Shown: positions 48,842-58,501 of the stretch, one piece after another | Layout: every line of letters begins with the position of its first letter | How positions within the stretch are numbered: the stretch's first letter is position 1 | NCBI RefSeq assembly: GCF_019511445.1 | Contig: NZ_JAEUAN010000031.1 | Location: forward strand, 1 to 64,000 | Origin: Aliirhizobium wenxiniae | GTDB lineage: Bacteria > Pseudomonadota > Alphaproteobacteria > Rhizobiales > Rhizobiaceae | Length of the DNA stretch: 64,000 bases | Direction of reading: 5' to 3' | Notes under the pieces: model-generated | Told to the model about the DNA's origin: nothing | Database searches by the model: none | Seen by the model: only the letters and a program-made list of their open reading frames with translations | Position numbers and translations under genes: made by a program

Positions 48842-49614
48842 GCACGCTTTTTACGAGACGACGCTTTTTGGTCGGTGGCACACTTGGCACCAGCGCTTTG
48901 GCTCTTTCCGGTTGTGATGTGCTGGATGAGAACGCGGACGTCGCCAATGTCCTTCGCTCAGCCGAACATTTGACCATGAAGGCACAGAGACTTTTTCAGG
49001 GTCGCGATGCCCTCGCGCGGGAGTTTGATGAAAAAGACATATCCCCATCGTTTCGGGTAAATGGAACGAGCGCTCCTGACAGCGAAGACTATGTTGAACT
49101 GGCCGAAGGCAATTTTGCCGCCTGGCGATTGAAAGTTGACGGCCTTGTTGAACGTCCGCGAGAGTTTTCGCTTGCCGATCTGAAGGCGCTCCCGGCCCGC
49201 ACGCAAATCACCCGGCATGATTGTGTCGAGGGTTGGAGCGCGATCGGCAAATGGACGGGCGTGCCCCTTGCGAGCCTGTTGCGTCTGACCGGGCTCAAAC
49301 CGACTGCGCGCTATGTCGTGCTGCATTGCGCCGATGAACTGGAAAAGACGCTCGACGGGAGCGGCCGTTATTACGAAAGCATCGATCTCATCGACGCCGT
49401 CCATCCTCAAACCATCCTCGCCTACCAGATGAATGGCGATGACCTCAGTGTCGGCCACGGCGCACCCTTGCGTCTCAGGGTGGAGCGGCAGCTGGGTTAC
49501 AAGCAAGCAAAATACATCATGCGCATCGAACTGGTCGACAGCTTCGCAGGCCTTTGGGGCGGAAACGGCGGTTACTGGGAAGACCGCGGATACGAATGGT
49601 ACGCCGGCATCTAA
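48838..49614 (+). CDS. Sulfite oxidase-fold molybdoenzyme, Tat-exported lipoprotein
   Basis: A 258-residue protein. The N-terminus MSTLFTRRRFLVGGTLGTSA holds a twin-arginine motif, and ALALSGC (Cys26) looks like a lipobox. The molybdopterin domain has the Mo-ligand cysteine in QITRHDCVEGWSAIGKWTGV (Cys129), then YVVLHCADELEKTLDG, LAYQMNGDDLSVGHGAPLRL and a C-terminal QLGYKQAKYIMRIELVD. This is the SoxC/YedY-like fold, with only the Mo domain and no dimerisation domain. It would accept or donate electrons through the cytochrome b encoded just upstream. Substrate unknown; candidates include methionine sulfoxide, sulfite or other oxyanions. Confidence 0.9.
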   Translation: MSTLFTRRRFLVGGTLGTSALALSGCDVLDENADVANVLRSAEHLTMKAQRLFQGRDALAREFDEKDISPSFRVNGTSAPDSEDYVELAEGNFAAWRLKVDGLVERPREFSLADLKALPARTQITRHDCVEGWSAIGKWTGVPLASLLRLTGLKPTARYVVLHCADELEKTLDGSGRYYESIDLIDAVHPQTILAYQMNGDDLSVGHGAPLRLRVERQLGYKQAKYIMRIELVDSFAGLWGGNGGYWEDRGYEWYAGI

Positions 49615-49647
49615 TGCGGTCGACCAGTCAGCCGAGTGGGACAATTC

Positions 49648-49974
49648 ATGAGCAATCGCAAAGTTCAGAAAATCATGCCGATTTCAGCGACCGCGTCTTC
49701 ACGCCAGGTCGAGATCGGTCAAACCTATTCGATCCTCTCCGATCCCGACGGCAGATGGGTCGCGAAGCGGCAAGAAGCGATCAATGAAGGGTTCGAGAAA
49801 CGCATGCGATCAGTGAGCAATCAACAAGGTGGGTCGAAGACAGCGTCTTGCGGCGGCACACGGGATGACTCCTCACATGAGCTATCCGGCACACTGTCTG
49901 GCGAGAGCGAGCGGATCGGTCGACGTGATTGGAACAAGAATACGCCATTTGGCAAGCATGTCGGTTTCTTCTGA
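49648..49974 (+). CDS. Hypothetical protein, doubtful
   Basis: A 108-residue frame beginning MSNRKVQKIMPISATASSRQ, with VEIGQTYSILSDPDGRWVAK in the middle and a Ser/Gly-rich second half. It follows the molybdoenzyme gene by 33 bases. No ribosome site or family is clear; it could be a real small gene or an open non-coding stretch. Confidence 0.3.
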   Translation: MSNRKVQKIMPISATASSRQVEIGQTYSILSDPDGRWVAKRQEAINEGFEKRMRSVSNQQGGSKTASCGGTRDDSSHELSGTLSGESERIGRRDWNKNTPFGKHVGFF

Positions 49975-50021
49975 AAGATCCGAGTGAACAATTTCATCAT
50001 CCAAGAAGGTGGAAGATAACA

Positions 50022-50609
50022 ATGTCAAACAACCAAAATGTCTATGCCGCGAGCGGCAACGAACAATGGCTGAAGCAATATTATCTTGCCCGAGCAGCGT
50101 TCTCAATATTGTGGGTCATAGCTGCACTGACAGCCGGCCAGCATTCGTTTGCGGTGGCTGCCACGCTGCTGATTATTTATCCGGCTTGGGACGCTGCCGC
50201 CAATGTGGTTGATGCGTTAAGGAGCGGAGGTCTGGCGATCAACCGGAGCCAAGCGATCAACGTTACAGCAAGCGCGGTGATGACGATTGCCGTGATTTTG
50301 GCACTTACGATGAGCATGAACTGGGTTCTCGGCGCATTCGGCCTATGGGCGATCTTCTCGGGTCTACTTCAACTTGGCACCGCTCTCCGGCGTTGGAAAA
50401 CGAGTGGCGGTCAATGGGCCATGATCTTGAGCGGTGGCCAGTCAGCTGTCGCGGGAGCGCTCTTTCTATTTCAGGCGCAGATGCCGCAAGAACCGTCGAT
50501 CTCAACTGTCGCCGGTTACGCTGGTGTCGGGGCATTCTATTTTCTGGTTTCGGCAATATGGCTGAGTGTGACCCTCTCGCGACGCAGCGTGAGTGGATCA
50601 GAGGTTTAA
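50022..50609 (+). CDS. DUF308-type membrane protein
   Basis: A 195-residue protein with six probable membrane helices: YLARAAFSILWVIAALTAGQ, FAVAATLLIIYPAWDAAANV, VTASAVMTIAVILALTMSMN, WVLGAFGLWAIFSGLLQLGT, MILSGGQSAVAGALFLFQAQ, VGAFYFLVSAIWLSVTLSRR. The tandem two- and three-helix units with gly-rich turns fit the DUF308 (HdeD-like) family, of unknown function, often stress related. RBS GGTGGAAG precedes the start. It stands alone between the molybdoenzyme region and the c-di-GMP gene. Confidence 0.75.
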   Translation: MSNNQNVYAASGNEQWLKQYYLARAAFSILWVIAALTAGQHSFAVAATLLIIYPAWDAAANVVDALRSGGLAINRSQAINVTASAVMTIAVILALTMSMNWVLGAFGLWAIFSGLLQLGTALRRWKTSGGQWAMILSGGQSAVAGALFLFQAQMPQEPSISTVAGYAGVGAFYFLVSAIWLSVTLSRRSVSGSEV

Positions 50610-50771
50610 ACTATCTCCGCCCGTCGTCATCTCCATTTGACTGACGAGCATCGTGTCCTTGCGATGAAGATCCGCAAACGATCACCAGCATGACAAACTG
50701 AGCCCTGCCGCAGCCGTCGGTTTATATTAAATCAAGCTGCGATTCAGCGCGTTAGCTATAATCATGATAGA

Positions 50772-50801
50772 CGGGTCTTGGGTTCACATCCTCTCAAGAC
50801 C
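50772..50801 (+). repeat. Dispersed T-arm-like short repeat, copy 4
   Basis: About 30 bases: CGGGTCTTGGGTTCACATCC followed by TCTCAAGACC. In this copy the outer GGTCTTG and CAAGACC form a 7-bp inverted repeat enclosing the GGTTCACATCC core. It lies between the DUF308 gene and the end of the CHASE2 gene. Confidence 0.7.
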
Positions 50802-50869
50802 TTCTGAACTCGAACATTTTTTGGATCGCGATCCTGGAAAGACCCATCTGTTCAGTGCTCCATGAGTGG

Positions 50870-53632
50870 TCAGGCAGCCTCGTTAACATTCCTTATTGTT
50901 AGTTGCTGCATAATCTCTTCAGCACTCTGCGGTCTCCCAAACAGGTAGCCTTGTCCTTCCTCGCATTGCAATTCGGCGAGAATCCGTCGCTCTTCTTCCT
51001 TCTCAATACCTTCAGCGACGAGCTTCAGCCCGAGGCCCTGAGCGAGAGAGACTACCGCTTTTACGATCAGAAGAGACTGATGGTCGGTCGTCAGCTTGCG
51101 GACAAAAGACTGGTCTATCTTCAGCTTGTCCAACGGGAAACCAGCCATGTAGCTGAGGGACGAATATCCGGTACCGAAGTCGTCAAGTGCGATACAAACT
51201 CCGAGGCTTCGTAACTGTGAAATGACGCCCAATAAACGCTCTGTTCCGTCCAGGAAAGCGGATTCGGTGATCTCCAGGTGAAGGCGGTGGGCGGCCAGCC
51301 CGCTTTCTGCCAGAGCTCTTTTCACCTCCTCCACGATATCCGTCTTGGCAAACTGAAGGGGCGAGACGTTAACTGCGACGGTCATATAAGGTGCCCACGT
51401 CATCGCCGTCGCACAGGCGTTTTGAAGCGCCCATGTGCCGAGTTCGCACACGACACCACTGCTTTCGGCGACAGGAATAAACTCACCCGGCGAAACCAAG
51501 CCAAAATCGGGATGCTTCCACCGCATGAGCGCCTCAGCCCCTACCATCCGTCCCGTGGGCAGATCGACCTGCGGCTGATATACCAGAAAGAATTCACCCC
51601 GCCTCAGACTTGAGCGCATCGCCTGTTCGAGCTTTCTGGCTCGAAGTTGATCTTGGGCACGTTTTTCATCGTAGACGATCCAGTTGGAATTCGGGTTAGA
51701 CCTCGCGTCGATAAGTGCTGTTTCGGCGTGGTCCACAGCGGACGCGGCCGGAAGCCTAATGTCGTTGAACAATGAAATGCCCAGACGAGCGTCAACATAG
51801 ATTTCGGACCCATCGGCTTCAAAAGGAAGCGCGAACTGTCTCAGGACGGCTTCCGCTTGCATCTCGTGGAAGTCCCGAGTGTGCAGGCTCAGTGACATCG
51901 CAAAGCAATCACCATCGACACGGCCCAAATGCGAGACGCGCGAGACGCTGGACAAACGGCCAGCGATTGCACGCAGCAGCTGGTCGCACGCTGAGCGGCC
52001 CAGAGTCGCACTGAGCTCAGGAAATCTGTGCAGTCCAACAGCGACGACAACCTGCGGTTTGATCATGGACTGAAGGCGATTGATGAATTCTCTGCGGTTG
52101 AGCAGCCCAGTCAGTTCATCGATTTGGGATATACGTAGAAGGTCTGCATCGTGCTTTCGACGGGCGGTAACATCTCGAGCGATAACGCTTCCCAAAAACC
52201 CGTTGATTTGCTCGCCGCTATCGTCGAGACGTTCTGAACGAGATATTGTAATCGATGCTTCAAAATGGGCCTCGAAACCTCTGCGAACCACCTCAAAGTC
52301 TGCAGAGACCGAATAGGTGGGCGATTGGCCTTCTCTGAAACGAAGGACGGCCTGCTCGACATGCCGCATCAACGCTTTGGGAATAGTTTGACGGTCGTCG
52401 TCACCTTCCTCATGCTCTAAGTCGAGGTCATCAGCAGACGCACTCCGATCAAGAACGCGAAGGTTTTCATCGAAAACGAGGACGACGTCGTTGCTGTCCG
52501 CAATTATGGACTGAAGTATGTTTTTTGAAGTTTGAAAGTCAGCAACGGCGATCCGGCTTCGGACGTGGGCAAAATTACTTCTCTCGCTGAGGGCGAGTAA
52601 GAGAGAGAGCCCGACAAGTATCCAGCTGTTTGCTGTTCGCAGTGCATAGGCATCATTGGCTTGCACAATGAATGCGATAGTTTCCATTGCTGAGATGGTT
52701 ATGACGGCAGTCGCGAAAAACGCGACGGGACGGTACACTCTGAAGGCTATAGCTAGCCCTATAAGCGCCGCTGCAAGGAGCAACTCTGGTATTGTCTGAT
52801 CGACGCCCGAAGCCAATCGATGCTGCAAAATCGTTTCTGTCGCCAGGATATGGATCAGGGGGCCCGCTAGAGGCCCGTACATTGGTACTGGATAGACATC
52901 CTTCAGTTCAGTAGCGTAAGCGCCGACAACCACCGCTTTATCGGCGAAAACGCTTGGTGAAACCGTTCCATCTATCAGCTCAGAGGCAGAAACAGTGGGG
53001 ATTGTTGAAGGGTCGATGGAATAATCTATGAGGTAGGTGCCAGCGGTGTCGTCGACCTGTGCCAAGACGGCAGGTACGGATTGCGTTACCTTGCCGTCCA
53101 ATCGGTCGGCCATTTTGAATGTCGTTATCAGCCCGCTTTCCGCAAGTTCAACGTTAGCGAACGCGAGCCAAGCATTCGAGGCGAGGGCGGGGATGGGCCT
53201 TGTTACGCTTGTGGACGATCCGGGTACGGCGCTTTCGTGTTGCCGGAATACGGGCAACACAGTGCCTCCGCCGGCAGCAACGAGTGATAGCCTTAATTTC
53301 TCATCTTCCGGGGCGGACGACGGGCTGCTGAAGTCGATATCGAGAAAGACGTCACGAGCACCTCCCGCTGCCAGTCGATCGATGATCTCCGAGTGAATGC
53401 CGCGTGGCCAGGGCCAGACGCCTATCGCATCAAGACTTTTCTTATCGATTGCCACGAAGACAACGTCGCCACTCGCCGGCCGTTGCAAAGCTTTGAAACG
53501 AAGGCTGGCAATCACGTTGTCGACGTGATCGGTGAATGGCTTTACTGTGGTCCAAACTGGCACGGCGCACATAAGTGCGACCAACGCGGCCCGAACCGCG
53601 AGTGACGTCTTCACTTTTCTCCAAAAACTCAC
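50870..53632 (-). CDS. CHASE2-PAS-GGDEF-EAL membrane protein (c-di-GMP phosphodiesterase likely)
   Basis: A 920-residue protein. An N-terminal helix (about 12-30) precedes a large periplasmic CHASE2 sensor (about 35-285, VVFVAIDKKSLDAIGVWPWP, GARDVFLDIDFSSPSSAPED), three further helices, a PAS region, a GGDEF domain (about 500-660, DELTGLLNRREFINRLQSMI) and a C-terminal EAL domain (about 670-915). The GGDEF signature is replaced by RVDGDCFA, so cyclase activity is unlikely. The EAL motifs are complete: GAEALMRWKHP, NVSPLQF, ITESAF, DDFGTGYSSLSY, KIDQSFV and EGIE. It should therefore degrade c-di-GMP. Its gene follows the FecR-domain gene by 29 bases, a common FecR-CHASE2 pairing. Confidence 0.9.
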   Translation of the reverse strand: MSFWRKVKTSLAVRAALVALMCAVPVWTTVKPFTDHVDNVIASLRFKALQRPASGDVVFVAIDKKSLDAIGVWPWPRGIHSEIIDRLAAGGARDVFLDIDFSSPSSAPEDEKLRLSLVAAGGGTVLPVFRQHESAVPGSSTSVTRPIPALASNAWLAFANVELAESGLITTFKMADRLDGKVTQSVPAVLAQVDDTAGTYLIDYSIDPSTIPTVSASELIDGTVSPSVFADKAVVVGAYATELKDVYPVPMYGPLAGPLIHILATETILQHRLASGVDQTIPELLLAAALIGLAIAFRVYRPVAFFATAVITISAMETIAFIVQANDAYALRTANSWILVGLSLLLALSERSNFAHVRSRIAVADFQTSKNILQSIIADSNDVVLVFDENLRVLDRSASADDLDLEHEEGDDDRQTIPKALMRHVEQAVLRFREGQSPTYSVSADFEVVRRGFEAHFEASITISRSERLDDSGEQINGFLGSVIARDVTARRKHDADLLRISQIDELTGLLNRREFINRLQSMIKPQVVVAVGLHRFPELSATLGRSACDQLLRAIAGRLSSVSRVSHLGRVDGDCFAMSLSLHTRDFHEMQAEAVLRQFALPFEADGSEIYVDARLGISLFNDIRLPAASAVDHAETALIDARSNPNSNWIVYDEKRAQDQLRARKLEQAMRSSLRRGEFFLVYQPQVDLPTGRMVGAEALMRWKHPDFGLVSPGEFIPVAESSGVVCELGTWALQNACATAMTWAPYMTVAVNVSPLQFAKTDIVEEVKRALAESGLAAHRLHLEITESAFLDGTERLLGVISQLRSLGVCIALDDFGTGYSSLSYMAGFPLDKLKIDQSFVRKLTTDHQSLLIVKAVVSLAQGLGLKLVAEGIEKEEERRILAELQCEEGQGYLFGRPQSAEEIMQQLTIRNVNEAA

Positions 53633-53661
53633 CTCGTCCCCCTAGACACCCGATAACGACT

Positions 53662-54726
<1,065 letters not shown>

Positions 54727-54996
54727 GTATGGTCCCCCGCAGTCGATGGAGGGAGCCATAGTTAGATTAACAGGTGTTGAATTAGCTCTTTCGAGAAGTC
54801 ACTAGCCTTAACAAAACGATAGTAAGATCAGCCCATAGAGCGGCGAAATTTCCGTGATCGCTTCGGGGGCGCACGCCATGCGGAAACGACAAAGCCGGGC
54901 GACACCCGATAAGATAGAATAGACCCGATTTACCGAATGTCTTTACCGCCTCATTTCAAGAATAAAGCGGAGGAAGGCACGCGATTCTGTCCGATC

Positions 54997-55179
54997 TCAA
55001 GGTCGTCGAATAACACGATGTTTCCTTTGGGGGTCTTCGCGTTGGTCCTGTATTTTTTCGCCGTTCTGTTTATTGGTGCTCGCAGGCCGCGTTCCTCGCC
55101 TTTGAAGCCTGTCAGATTTTTTCTCGGCCACGCTGTCTAGAGCCTGCTGGACACGATCATTTCGAATCTCTCTAACCAT
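54997..55179 (-). CDS. Short charged frame, doubtful
   Basis: A 60-residue frame from the ATG at 55179 (AGGAA upstream), sequence MVREIRNDRVQQALDSVAEK and a basic second half. On the plus strand an alternative short frame from 55019 (MFPLGVFALVLYFFAVLFIG) is a possible single-helix membrane peptide. Only one can be real; neither is recognised. Confidence 0.3.
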   Translation of the reverse strand: MVREIRNDRVQQALDSVAEKKSDRLQRRGTRPASTNKQNGEKIQDQREDPQRKHRVIRRP

Positions 55180-55683
55180 TTGCAATTCCTAGATGGACAC
55201 GCGGCCAACCGGGTAGTTGGTCGGCACCGAGGCCTATTTAGAATCATTCTTAGAGTAGGCGGAACGTTTCGGCAAACATATCTATTTGATCATGCCATCC
55301 CCCGCGTCGTCGGACAGATTAAAAACATCCGTTCAGGTCCACTTCAATCAAGGCAGTGACGATCAATCTTTCGCTGCCCGCGAAGTTCCAAGAATCCCGC
55401 TCCCGGCCAGCTCTCCGAACCGTCTTCGGCGGGGCGCGCGATGTCGCGAGACCAAATACTTCAAGAGGACCTGGGGTGTGACGCCAATGCAATACAATCG
55501 GTGATTTGGCTACCAGTAAGTCCGCAACGGCAAGTGAACCAGGACCACAATGCGCCGGCATTTCGCTGACGATACGCGCCCTATTTCAGGACGCTCTTGG
55601 AAAGCGTTAACTCATTCGCGACGGCTTTTTGGATCGTTCTTCTTTACGCCCTATAGTTCTCCGCTCACAAAGGGACGGGAAAC
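55180..55683. other. Gene-poor stretch with an AraC tail fragment
   Basis: No complete gene is seen. The frame ending at 55504 finishes with YFKRTWGVTPMQYNR, the typical last residues of an AraC-family HTH domain. The preceding sequence is not AraC-like, so this is a remnant of about 20 codons (55441-55504). Confidence 0.55.
55441..55504 (+). pseudogene. AraC-family C-terminal fragment
   Basis: CRETKYFKRTWGVTPMQYNR then TGA. FKR.WGVTP.QYR is the conserved end of the second HTH of AraC regulators. The rest of the gene is absent upstream, so this is a leftover piece. Confidence 0.55.
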
Positions 55684-55863
55684 ATGTTCAGTGGCGCTAT
55701 CCCCGATCGCAGCCGTCGGGCCGCAATCCTGTGGCTCCGTCGCGAGCAGCAGAGGAAATTTAGGTCCGCGCTCGCGCAACACTTCGATGAAATTCGTAAG
55801 ATCAGAGGGCAGCAAAGCCGCTCAGTCACAGACAAGAAAGATGGGTTCGAACCGCGAAGTTAG
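55684..55863 (+). CDS. Small basic hypothetical protein
   Basis: A 59-residue frame from the ATG at 55684 with GGGACGGGA upstream. Sequence MFSGAIPDRSRRAAILWLRR, then EQQRKFRSALAQHFDEIRKI; mostly helical and strongly basic. It could be a small nucleic-acid-binding or regulatory peptide, but there is no recognised family. Confidence 0.35.
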   Translation: MFSGAIPDRSRRAAILWLRREQQRKFRSALAQHFDEIRKIRGQQSRSVTDKKDGFEPRS

Positions 55864-56111
55864 GCTCTATCCGGCTTTGACCGAGAGGCTGCGCGACGAG
55901 CTGGACGCCCCCGTTGTTGCAAATGCTTCCGCAACACGATCTGCGATAAAGCGAGTTGCAGAGTACCGATCGACTTGAAGCTCCAGCCGATGTGAGAATT
56001 TATCGGATTGATGAAGAATGGACGCTGACTGCGTTCCTTACTAGCACGGAAAATTTGGCGCAAGCCGTTGTCGACATCGACCCAAAGCTCGGCTGAAAGA
56101 TAAGGCGATTG

Positions 56112-56213
56112 TCACCGTTTTCTCGCCACAATCATGTTTAGAACGCCGTTCACGCGGTGCAATGATTGCATCTGCTTTTCGGACATCCACATGTAGTTGG
56201 ATGGTTGCGCCAT
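56112..56213 (-). CDS. Very short frame, possible transposase N-terminal remnant
   Basis: A 33-residue frame, MAQPSNYMWMSEKQMQSLHR then VNGVLNMIVARKR, with AGAGGGG before the ATG. The M-S-E-K-x-[MV]-x-x-L-x-V pattern recalls the start of ISNCY-type transposases, which continue with an HTH that is absent here. Weak evidence. Confidence 0.3.
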   Translation of the reverse strand: MAQPSNYMWMSEKQMQSLHRVNGVLNMIVARKR

Positions 56214-56246
56214 GTACCCCTCTGGCTTCGGCCTGTTGGCGACTAA

Positions 56247-56273
56247 CCCGGCCCTTGCGGCCGGGTTTTTCTT
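56247..56273 (+). terminator. Strong Rho-independent terminator
   Basis: CCCGGCC (56247-56253), a 5-base loop, GGCCGGG (56259-56265), then TTTTTCTTTT. This is the best intrinsic terminator in the window. No clear gene ends just before it on the plus strand, so it could terminate a small RNA or a lost gene. Confidence 0.85.
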
Positions 56274-56360
56274 TTGTACGTTGTGCGGGCCGCTGAACGA
56301 GCGGGAACTAATTTTCAAGAGCGCGGTTCGGCAGCTGTGGTTAGGTTCAAGAAACCTGAC

Positions 56361-56528
56361 TTATCTCCAGAAGTCGCCAGTGCAGGTCCAGTCATTCAAC
56401 CCCTCACGATTGGACCTGCACGCGAACCTCTCAAGTTCCCCGAACCTCAACTTGGCCCGCTCACGTAGGGCCTCTTTTTGTTCTGCGGAATAATCAGTAA
56501 ACCTTATTAATCCGATCTGTGTCACCAT
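56361..56528 (-). CDS. Small hypothetical protein
   Basis: A 55-residue frame from the ATG at 56528: MVTQIGLIRFTDYSAEQKEA, ERAKLRFGELERFACRSNRE, then a Trp-rich end GLNDWTCTGDFWR. It overlaps the last 35 bases of the next gene upstream on the same strand. The amphipathic central helix looks protein-like, but no family is known. Confidence 0.35.
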   Translation of the reverse strand: MVTQIGLIRFTDYSAEQKEALRERAKLRFGELERFACRSNREGLNDWTCTGDFWR

Positions 56529-56853
56529 ACGCCAACGCCTGCGCACGAATGATCGTGTTTGTGGTCGGAAAATCCCGCAATAACCAGGGTTCGTCCTTCT
56601 GGACATTCGCGGACTTGCAATGTCTACCGAGGTCCATATATCCGCTCAGAAGTCCCGTCCGGTCATCAGAGCCGAATTGTCGCCCTTTTGATGCCGCTAG
56701 CCGCATCTCTCGCAGTCTTTGCGTCTTCGAGAGTCGTGCGGCAGCTTCTTCCTCTATCAAAAGTTTGGCTGCCGCATTGGTCTCTTCAAACCGACGGGTC
56801 CTGCCGTCGAAGGTAGCATAAGGATTAGTATGGTCATGGTCTTCATCGATCAT
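56494..56853 (-). CDS. Hypothetical protein (rhizobial small-protein type)
   Basis: A 119-residue frame from the ATG at 56853. The first half, MIDEDHDHTNPYATFDGRTR then RFEETNAAAKLLIEEEAAAR and KTQRLREMRLAAS, has the charged-helix pattern of short rhizobial proteins of unknown function. The second half, from KGRQFGSDDRTGLLSGYMDL on, looks different and may be extension by mutation of an earlier stop. Cytosolic, no motifs. Confidence 0.45.
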   Translation of the reverse strand: MIDEDHDHTNPYATFDGRTRRFEETNAAAKLLIEEEAAARLSKTQRLREMRLAASKGRQFGSDDRTGLLSGYMDLGRHCKSANVQKDEPWLLRDFPTTNTIIRAQALAYGDTDRINKVY

Positions 56854-57182
56854 ATGGCGCAGATGTCGTCGGCCGTGTCGCAATCAAGTCGCGAGGCGGG
56901 CGATCATTTCGTCTGCATTAATGATCTCTTATATGCCTGTCCAAAAGCTGGTTTCGGGCGCTGCCGAAGGACCAACTCGTCGAGATCTTCGTGATTTGAG
57001 CCTACGAGAATTCCATGAGGCCTCGTGGCCATTCGGAAGGAACGAATGATAGTATAGGGTGTCGTGCTATTCTCCGCCCCTCATAACGATCCACGTGCTT
57101 TGCGTAATCCCGAGCAATGACGTCGTTTCTCTTTCAGGGCTTCGGCTCATGCCGCGAGGGCCTTAAGTAACACGAGACGAAC
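56854..57182. other. Non-coding stretch of about 330 bases
   Basis: Nothing recognisable on either strand. It separates the small-protein cluster from the VOC gene and holds the end of the latter's transcript. Confidence 0.4.
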
Positions 57183-57584
57183 CTATGGGAGATTCTGAGC
57201 GTGAACAAAGCATAGCTTATTGCCCTCGGGATCGCGGCAATAGGCAGCGAAAAAGTCCTCGCTGTATTGTTGGCGAATGCTAGGGGTGCCTTCGTCTGAT
57301 CCGGCGTAGGCGATGGCGGTCTGCCAAGCCGCAACGACCTCTTCTCGCGACGCCGCTGCGAAGCTGATCTGGACTCCGTTCCCCACAGTGGCCGGTCGAC
57401 CGTCGAAGGGGCGTCTCAAGGCAAACTGCGGCCATCGTTGTCCGCGCCGTTGCCAGATCACTCCGGCCGGGCAATCGAGCGGCTGAACCGGGTTACGAGC
57501 GAGTCCGAGCGTGGTTAGTACAGCATCGTAGAAGGTCACCATTGCGACAAGATCATTCGCACCAATCATTACGTGGCTAAACAT
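57183..57584 (-). CDS. VOC-family (glyoxalase/bleomycin-resistance) protein
   Basis: A 133-residue protein with a start at 57584 (GAGG upstream). The two beta-alpha-beta-beta-beta units are visible: FSHVMIGANDLVAMVTFYDA at the start and YSEDFFAAYCRDPEGNKLCF at the end, with NGVQISFAAASREEVVAAWQ between. The first metal ligand His (SHVMIG) is present. Members include glyoxalase I, dioxygenases and antibiotic-binding proteins; the specific role is not readable. Confidence 0.85.
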   Translation of the reverse strand: MFSHVMIGANDLVAMVTFYDAVLTTLGLARNPVQPLDCPAGVIWQRRGQRWPQFALRRPFDGRPATVGNGVQISFAAASREEVVAAWQTAIAYAGSDEGTPSIRQQYSEDFFAAYCRDPEGNKLCFVHAQNLP

Positions 57585-57609
57585 TCACAACCTCATATTG
57601 ATGACTTGA

Positions 57610-57831
57610 TCACAAATCGACATACGTCGCGCCGACGCCAATTCGGCCGTGGCCGTTCGGTTTGGACGGCTGCGAAGCAGTCATATCAGTGACACAAACT
57701 TCCGGATCAAAGGCTCGCTGCCCGGGAATCTCTAAGGATCTCAACAGCGGTATGTGATTAGAAACCGATGCCCCTGTCGTCAGTGCGTTAACGTCGCACT
57801 CCACGACCGCTAGTGGTGCCCATACCAACAA
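57610..57831 (-). CDS. Short hypothetical frame, doubtful
   Basis: A 73-residue frame that overlaps the end of the gene at 57810 by 22 bases. It reads MLVWAPLAVVECDVNALTTG and ends HGRIGVGATYVDL. No family and no good ribosome site. It could be a coupled small gene or chance. Confidence 0.25.
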   Translation of the reverse strand: MLVWAPLAVVECDVNALTTGASVSNHIPLLRSLEIPGQRAFDPEVCVTDMTASQPSKPNGHGRIGVGATYVDL

Positions 57832-58310
57832 TAAGTGCCGTCTTCTTGGAAGGGGGGTGTCGGAGCAGCCGCAAATCGCCTCTGGGCAAAACTGTCGGCT
57901 TCGGCGAACAGCCGGGTCAATCGAATTCGGTCCTCTCGGGAACGTTGCAACATTTGCTCGACGTGTTCACTGAACGCACGATCTGACGTGCGCAAGGTTC
58001 CAAGGGTAGGGGCCGGGGAGAAACTAATCCGTTGCCCGACGCCCGGTTGGAACTGCGCGAGCAACTTGCCCACCGACACGAGACGCCGTCTGCGGGCGTC
58101 TTGCATTGTTGTCGCAATGGAAAGCCGAAATCCGCTTTCAAGGCTCTGCTTTGGTGAGGGGAGGAGGCTTGCATCAAGAATGTCTTCCCCGGGCGACAGC
58201 CATTCGATGATCGGCAGGCAGTCATCTACCATATGCGCGGCGGCTTCCAGCACCTGCGCGTCTGTTATGTAGGAATCTCGAACTCGTGTCGCATCGCAGC
58301 TCGCACGCAT
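57810..58310 (-). CDS. Hypothetical protein
   Basis: A 166-residue protein with GGAGG at good spacing before the ATG at 58310. It reads YITDAQVLEAAAHMVDDCLP, IIEWLSPGEDILDASLLPSP and RLTRLFAEADSFAQRRFAAA. It is helical and soluble by appearance, with a Trp/Tyr-rich end (GTYCWYGHH). I recognise no family. The strong ribosome-binding site and clean codon use support a real gene. Confidence 0.6.
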   Translation of the reverse strand: MRASCDATRVRDSYITDAQVLEAAAHMVDDCLPIIEWLSPGEDILDASLLPSPKQSLESGFRLSIATTMQDARRRRLVSVGKLLAQFQPGVGQRISFSPAPTLGTLRTSDRAFSEHVEQMLQRSREDRIRLTRLFAEADSFAQRRFAAAPTPPFQEDGTYCWYGHH

Positions 58311-58501
58311 CTTAGCACCTCCGGCTTCAAAACGTCGTCGCTAGGGAAAAGTTGCGAGAGGCAATCCGGCTGCACGCAGAATCATTCCGGTTATCACGGC
58401 GGGGTCCTCCAACCGACATCGGCATTCTGAGTGCGGGCCTACAGAACGCCCGCGACGGTTTCGGATAGCCAATGAGCCCCGAACAGGGCTTCAGCCGACG
58501 G

